Position numbers and translations under genes: made by a program. Shown here piece after piece: positions 59,501 through 64,000 of a stretch of DNA of 64,000 bases. Source of the DNA: Scortum barcoo (taxonomy: Eukaryota > Chordata > Actinopteri > Centrarchiformes > Terapontidae); contig CM041545.1 in assembly GCA_023238725.1 (NCBI GenBank), positions 11,749,782 to 11,813,781 of the forward strand, given 5' to 3'. The number at the start of each line of letters is the position of its first letter. Position 1 is the first letter of the stretch. A model generated the notes under the pieces. It saw only the letters and a program-made list of their open reading frames with translations. It was not told where the DNA came from and made no database searches.

Positions 59501-62500
59501 AGATATGCAGCTTTGGCAATACAGGACGAGTTCATTCCTTGTATGCCAAAGCGTGAGTGAGGGCCCTTTGTGTAATTTCAATAAAAGCCTCTTAGCTGAA
59601 ACCTCACTTTCCTCCTGATAACATCCCTCCATCAAAGGCTCTCATGGGGTGTGCTTAGTTATTAGCCACTGCTCTGTATTTGTGAGGTGTCACCGGTAAT
59701 AAGCAGGTTCCAGGTTATCTCTGCCTGTGTCTGTCAGGCAGAATATTGGATCCACAGCTCCCACAAGGCCCCACTGGGACCCTCTACCTGCCAGCACCAT
59801 CAGTTGGCCTAACATACAACCACGTCACATGCCAGAGGGAGTAAGGGACTCCCGCATAGGAGCTTGGAGACGTGACTACCTGGCCTGTGATATTTTCTCA
59901 TATGCTGCGCCTCCCAAACAGAAGACGGGGATAATGCATAATATAATACTTGCACACAGGGGCACATCTGCTGGAGCATATGGATGGATGCGTGCAAGCA
60001 TATAGAGACAATTATTTCATGCATTACCTACAGAAACATTTCAAAACTCTGGTTCGAAAAACAAACAAACTTATTTTGAACTTATTTTGGCTTTTCACTG
60101 TGAATAATGGAGGCTACAGGAACACAATATTTTCTGCCAAAGTGAAGAACAATTTTGGTCGTTTCACATAATAGATTTCTGTAATGCCTATTTTTTTTTC
60201 TGTGTGTTCTTCTGGCTTGATGACTTGTGTGTACCACTCAGGTTTTGGCAACATTTGAATCCATATCTAATGACAGGTGAAGGACTTTGGGTATTGTTGA
60301 GAGTTAAACTCTTTGCACTTGTTTTTTTAATGACTATTTAATGTTATGGTGAAACACTTTGGCACATATTTTCTGCACATTGAGAGAAACACATTGTACC
60401 CTGCTGATGGGTACTAAAATCAAGTTTTACAGCAGCCCCCCCTCTGTTGTTCACTTGGCTTTTTCACACCAAATCCCTTCTCACATGCATCAAGTTGAAT
60501 TCTGCCCAACTTTCTCCTGTTGCCAAAAATGCTGACATATCTCCTCCTGTAGTGCTCTGCTCTTCTGTGTCGCTCTTCATGTCTGAGTACTTATTTGAAA
60601 TGAATGACTACTACTCAGTTTGTCTCCCGATGTCACTGCTGGTGTGAGTGTTCAGTTATAGGGGTTGTCACTGTTGCTACCGAGGGACCCTCGGAAAGGT
60701 TCCCAATTGTGGTTGCATGTCTGATGTCTGTTGCAGACAGCAAGTGTCAGAGACAGACTGGGTCAGACTGTCGTTCAGAAAGTTCAGTTGGATGTTCAGC
60801 ACCTGGGTCAACTGATTTTTTTCAGGAACATTGATTAGACACATGGTGGAGCAATACTTTTCTGCAGAGAAACGGGCATGGTGGCTAGTATCAGTGACTT
60901 GTTTATATTTGTAGCTTTTAGAGATGCCCTTCGCAGAAATTCAGGGCTTGAACTACAAAGTACAAAATGCAGTTGAACATTTGTAACAGCAGACTACAAA
61001 CTTGAGAATAGCAAAAAAGTTGTTTCAGAAACAAATTCAGCTTTGTGTTTCATTTCTTGTTTATTTACAACCATGTAGGAGAAAAAAACAAAGTATAATG
61101 TATTAAAGATTCACATAATAAACCACTGATCACCTAAAATATCAACAGGTATATATAATATGTCACTAATGTGTTGTATAAGCAGACATGAAAACCTAAA
61201 GAAGATAAAAGAGGTCTAAAAGACTAAACTAAAGATGGACATGCAGGAAGTCAAGACATTTGATCACATACAATGGAAACCTCTTGTAGTGATCACATCT
61301 ATTCAGGTCAAATTGATCACTATAAGTGGATGATTAATATAATACGTTTTTTTCTTTTCCCTTTATTTCTTCTAATTCTTATTACCATCTAATTGTATAT
61401 TTATTACATGAATATAAAGGAACAGACAGCTTCACCATTTACAGGGTTACACTATTTAGAGATCACCACATGACAGGGTATTATGAGTCCTCTTGATAAG
61501 AACGACTTCAACCAGGTGCTTTCCCTGTACACATTCATCTTCTGTCTCCATCACCAGCAGCTAACTGTCTCTCGTTGTTTGACTACACAAAGTAGCCTGA
61601 GGAATGCCAGCTTTTGCTTCTGCACCTTGTTAGCTCGTTTCGTATAGGCTTCGTGTAGACTTCATTTTTCATCGAGGGAAAATCACCTTCTTTTTCAAAC
61701 CATGATTTCACCAGCCTTAGGTAGCTGGCTGGAAGCAGATGTGTTACCACAAGGTGTAGTATCATGGGAGTAAAGAATAAGACTGGAATTTCTGTAGTTT
61801 TAAAGTTTATTTACTTGATACTTGATGCTATGAATGATTGAATGATTCTGTTTCCATTCTTTTGAGCCCTATAAGTGGTTGATAACTGTAACTAAGATCA
61901 CTTTAAGCAATTTCCTCTTTAATATGTAAATGACATGCCCATATCTTTTTTAAACTCACCTTGGGCCAGTAAAACACTGTGGTGGACGCACTTACTTTTT
62001 ATGATCAATATGCATTCCAGAGCTCAGTGTCCACTGTTTTTTATAGCATAATATCTGCCTCAATTAAACTTCATTCATCATAAGATTTTTTTTTTATTTT
62101 CTGAAGTTCCCATTTCCTAAGTGCTGCTTTAAAGTTGTCAAGAGACAAAATGTCACCAGTCAGAGGAGAATTTCAGGGGTCAGTCTTTCATGATCCTGAT
62201 TTTTAAAGAAATGTCAGGTAAGGCCGTGTAAAACAGTCAGACATGGTATTATCTCAGTATTTTCTCACCCAGTCCTCTTCTTTTCTTGGATTATTATTCT
62301 AATTAAGGTCCTGACATGTCAAGAGCTGGCAACAGTCACAGTACAGCACAATGCAAGATGGGATAAAGCACGTGTAGCTTCTCCCTGACATTTCCAGTTT
62401 GATATGACACCTCTATAGAGCTTCAGAAGAGCTCTGTTTTTCTAACAAAATAACAGATTTATGAAAATAAAAGCCATGCCAAGACAGAGGGTCAGTTCTG

Positions 62501-64000
62501 CAAAGGAGGAAAAGGACCCCAATTTACAAACCTAAACATCTGAAAGCTCATCAGCACCAACCGCAGCAACATGAAGGCCATGTGAAGAGGTCAGGGATCG
62601 ACTGCTGCTCTCAAAATTATCAGCACAATGAGTCTCTGTCATTGTTTAGCACTGCCCAACACTTAATGTGATGACAAGGTCAAAGGAACCAACGGTGAAG
62701 AAATGCCTCCACTGCAGCACTAAAATAGTTAAATAACCTACTGAATGAATGAATGAATGAACAGCGCATGGATGACATTATGAAGTAACCCAAACAGTCC
62801 AGGCTGCCTTACATGTGCTCTGAGGTTCAGATCGACAGAATCCGATAAAATGTTTTGATAATTGGCTTCATAAATGAGCACCGTTGAGTGGAAATTAGAC
62901 GGTATTATTGTGGCATGCTTGACACGTCTTTGTCAGACAGCATCTCTACAGCGTAATTGTCAAGCCCTTTGAGGGGATCATAAATCCCTTTGCATCTTCC
63001 CGTGACAGATTCCATCCTTTCCCAACACTGTCAGCTGTCCAAGCAACGTGGGTGACGTGGAATATGGGTGACACTTACAAGGAGGAACACTAAAGAGGTC
63101 TCTGTGCCTTCATCTGGAAAAAAAACTGAAATTCCACATACAGATGTTAAAAGAACAGAGATATCTACAACAAAAGTCTAGTGGATAGATATCTTTGTAT
63201 ATGCAATAACATAGTGTTTATCTGTCTGATGTAAAACCACTAATGGACTAAGGATGTGTTCTTTTTCTGACCGTAGTGATGATGTTGTGAACAGCAGACA
63301 CAAAATCAGGGGAAAACCAATCTAATTTTAGATGGAAATGGATCATAAGAATACAAATAAACAAAACCCCTGGTGGATGAAGTGACCAGTTTGTTGTCTG
63401 CGGTATATTGTATAGACTTGTATTGGTGGTAATACAGATGGTGAGATGAGCTGCTGGTACTTTTGCAAAACTATTTTGCACTTCTGCGGTCTGAAAAGCC
63501 TGTAAAGAAGATAAATAGAAAACTTTGTGTGCTTGTGTGATGTGCCTGGGAACTCTCCGAGGACAACACATTCTCATACAGACAGGAAGGTGCACCGAAG
63601 GACAATAACTACAAAAGGTGCTGTGCATGGATCGATGCACAGAGGAGAGAAAAATGGAAGATTAGAAATCAGTACATTTGCAGTGCTTATGTTATCACAG
63701 GTTGAGTCACAGGTGAAACCCTCATCATTATACGCAGGATTTATAGCAGCAGACCACAGCCATCAGTACAGTGTCGTATAACACGTACAGTAATCAAAGT
63801 GATGCTGTCAAAATCTTTTTAGTATGAAATAGTTATTTAGTGCAGGTTTGAAAGGTAGCTAAAAGATTTTCACATTAAAGAAGCTGAAAACAACACATAT
63901 TGGCTTTAAAAACGTTTGTAATAAGCTTCAATTCATGGTGTGCACAATAAACCCCAGTGGTGATGAGGTATGACAACGGGAAAGTATAAAATGTCCAAAG
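56516..64000. other. Gene-free region at the right edge
   Basis: No supported gene. Minus-strand open segments at 58,259-58,613 are discussed as a finding. A short (GAAT)n tract occurs near 62,742-62,760, and 58,840-58,890 is very AT-rich. The rest shows no feature I can name. Confidence 0.5.

Overview
This is vertebrate nuclear DNA, almost certainly from a ray-finned (teleost) fish. The evidence is a spliced gene with GT-AG introns, CpG-rich promoter patches in an AT-leaning background, many (CA)n, (TCTA)n and (TTA)n microsatellites, and decayed copies of transposon families typical of fish: Tc1-like DNA elements, LINE fragments with a (TCTA)n tail and a tRNA-type SINE. There are no prokaryotic operons, viral genomes, CRISPR arrays or rRNA genes.

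Only one multi-exon protein gene can be reconstructed. It is a CutA-family gene on the minus strand (coding parts between 21,804 and 17,355, six coding exons). Every exon joins in phase and the conserved CutA core is readable from the N-terminal hydrophobic segment to the stop. The exception is an 8-bp tandem duplication in coding exon 2 that breaks the frame. A CpG-rich, CCAAT-containing promoter patch lies just upstream (about 22.02-22.16 kb). About 5.5 kb downstream of this gene, also on the minus strand, a second CpG-rich patch (11.6-11.95 kb) carries a plausible first coding exon: ATG, six CAG codons, ten further codons, then a splice donor. I could not identify that gene, and no later exon of it was found.

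The rest is gene-poor. 1-11.6 kb, 12-17.3 kb and 22.2-64 kb hold interspersed repeats, microsatellites and unremarkable sequence, some of which could be regulatory. The repeat highlights are a nearly complete but broken Tc1-like transposon (36,276-37,970) with about 200-bp inverted repeats; a 124-bp insertion inside it made of an initiator-tRNA(Met) precursor fused to a LINE 3' tail, with a 5-bp target duplication; a LINE 3' end that spawned a 96-bp (TCTA) tract near 45 kb; a LINE reverse-transcriptase C-terminal remnant at 56.0-56.5 kb (minus); and a solo Tc1-type end at 22.6 kb.

The two observations I would follow first are the pre-tRNA(iMet)/LINE chimera nested in the Tc1 copy, and the frame-breaking duplication in the CutA-like gene. 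A downstream in-frame ATG would still allow translation of the CutA core, but without the membrane or secretion segment. Family identifications rest on recognition of sequence by eye; no database search was run.
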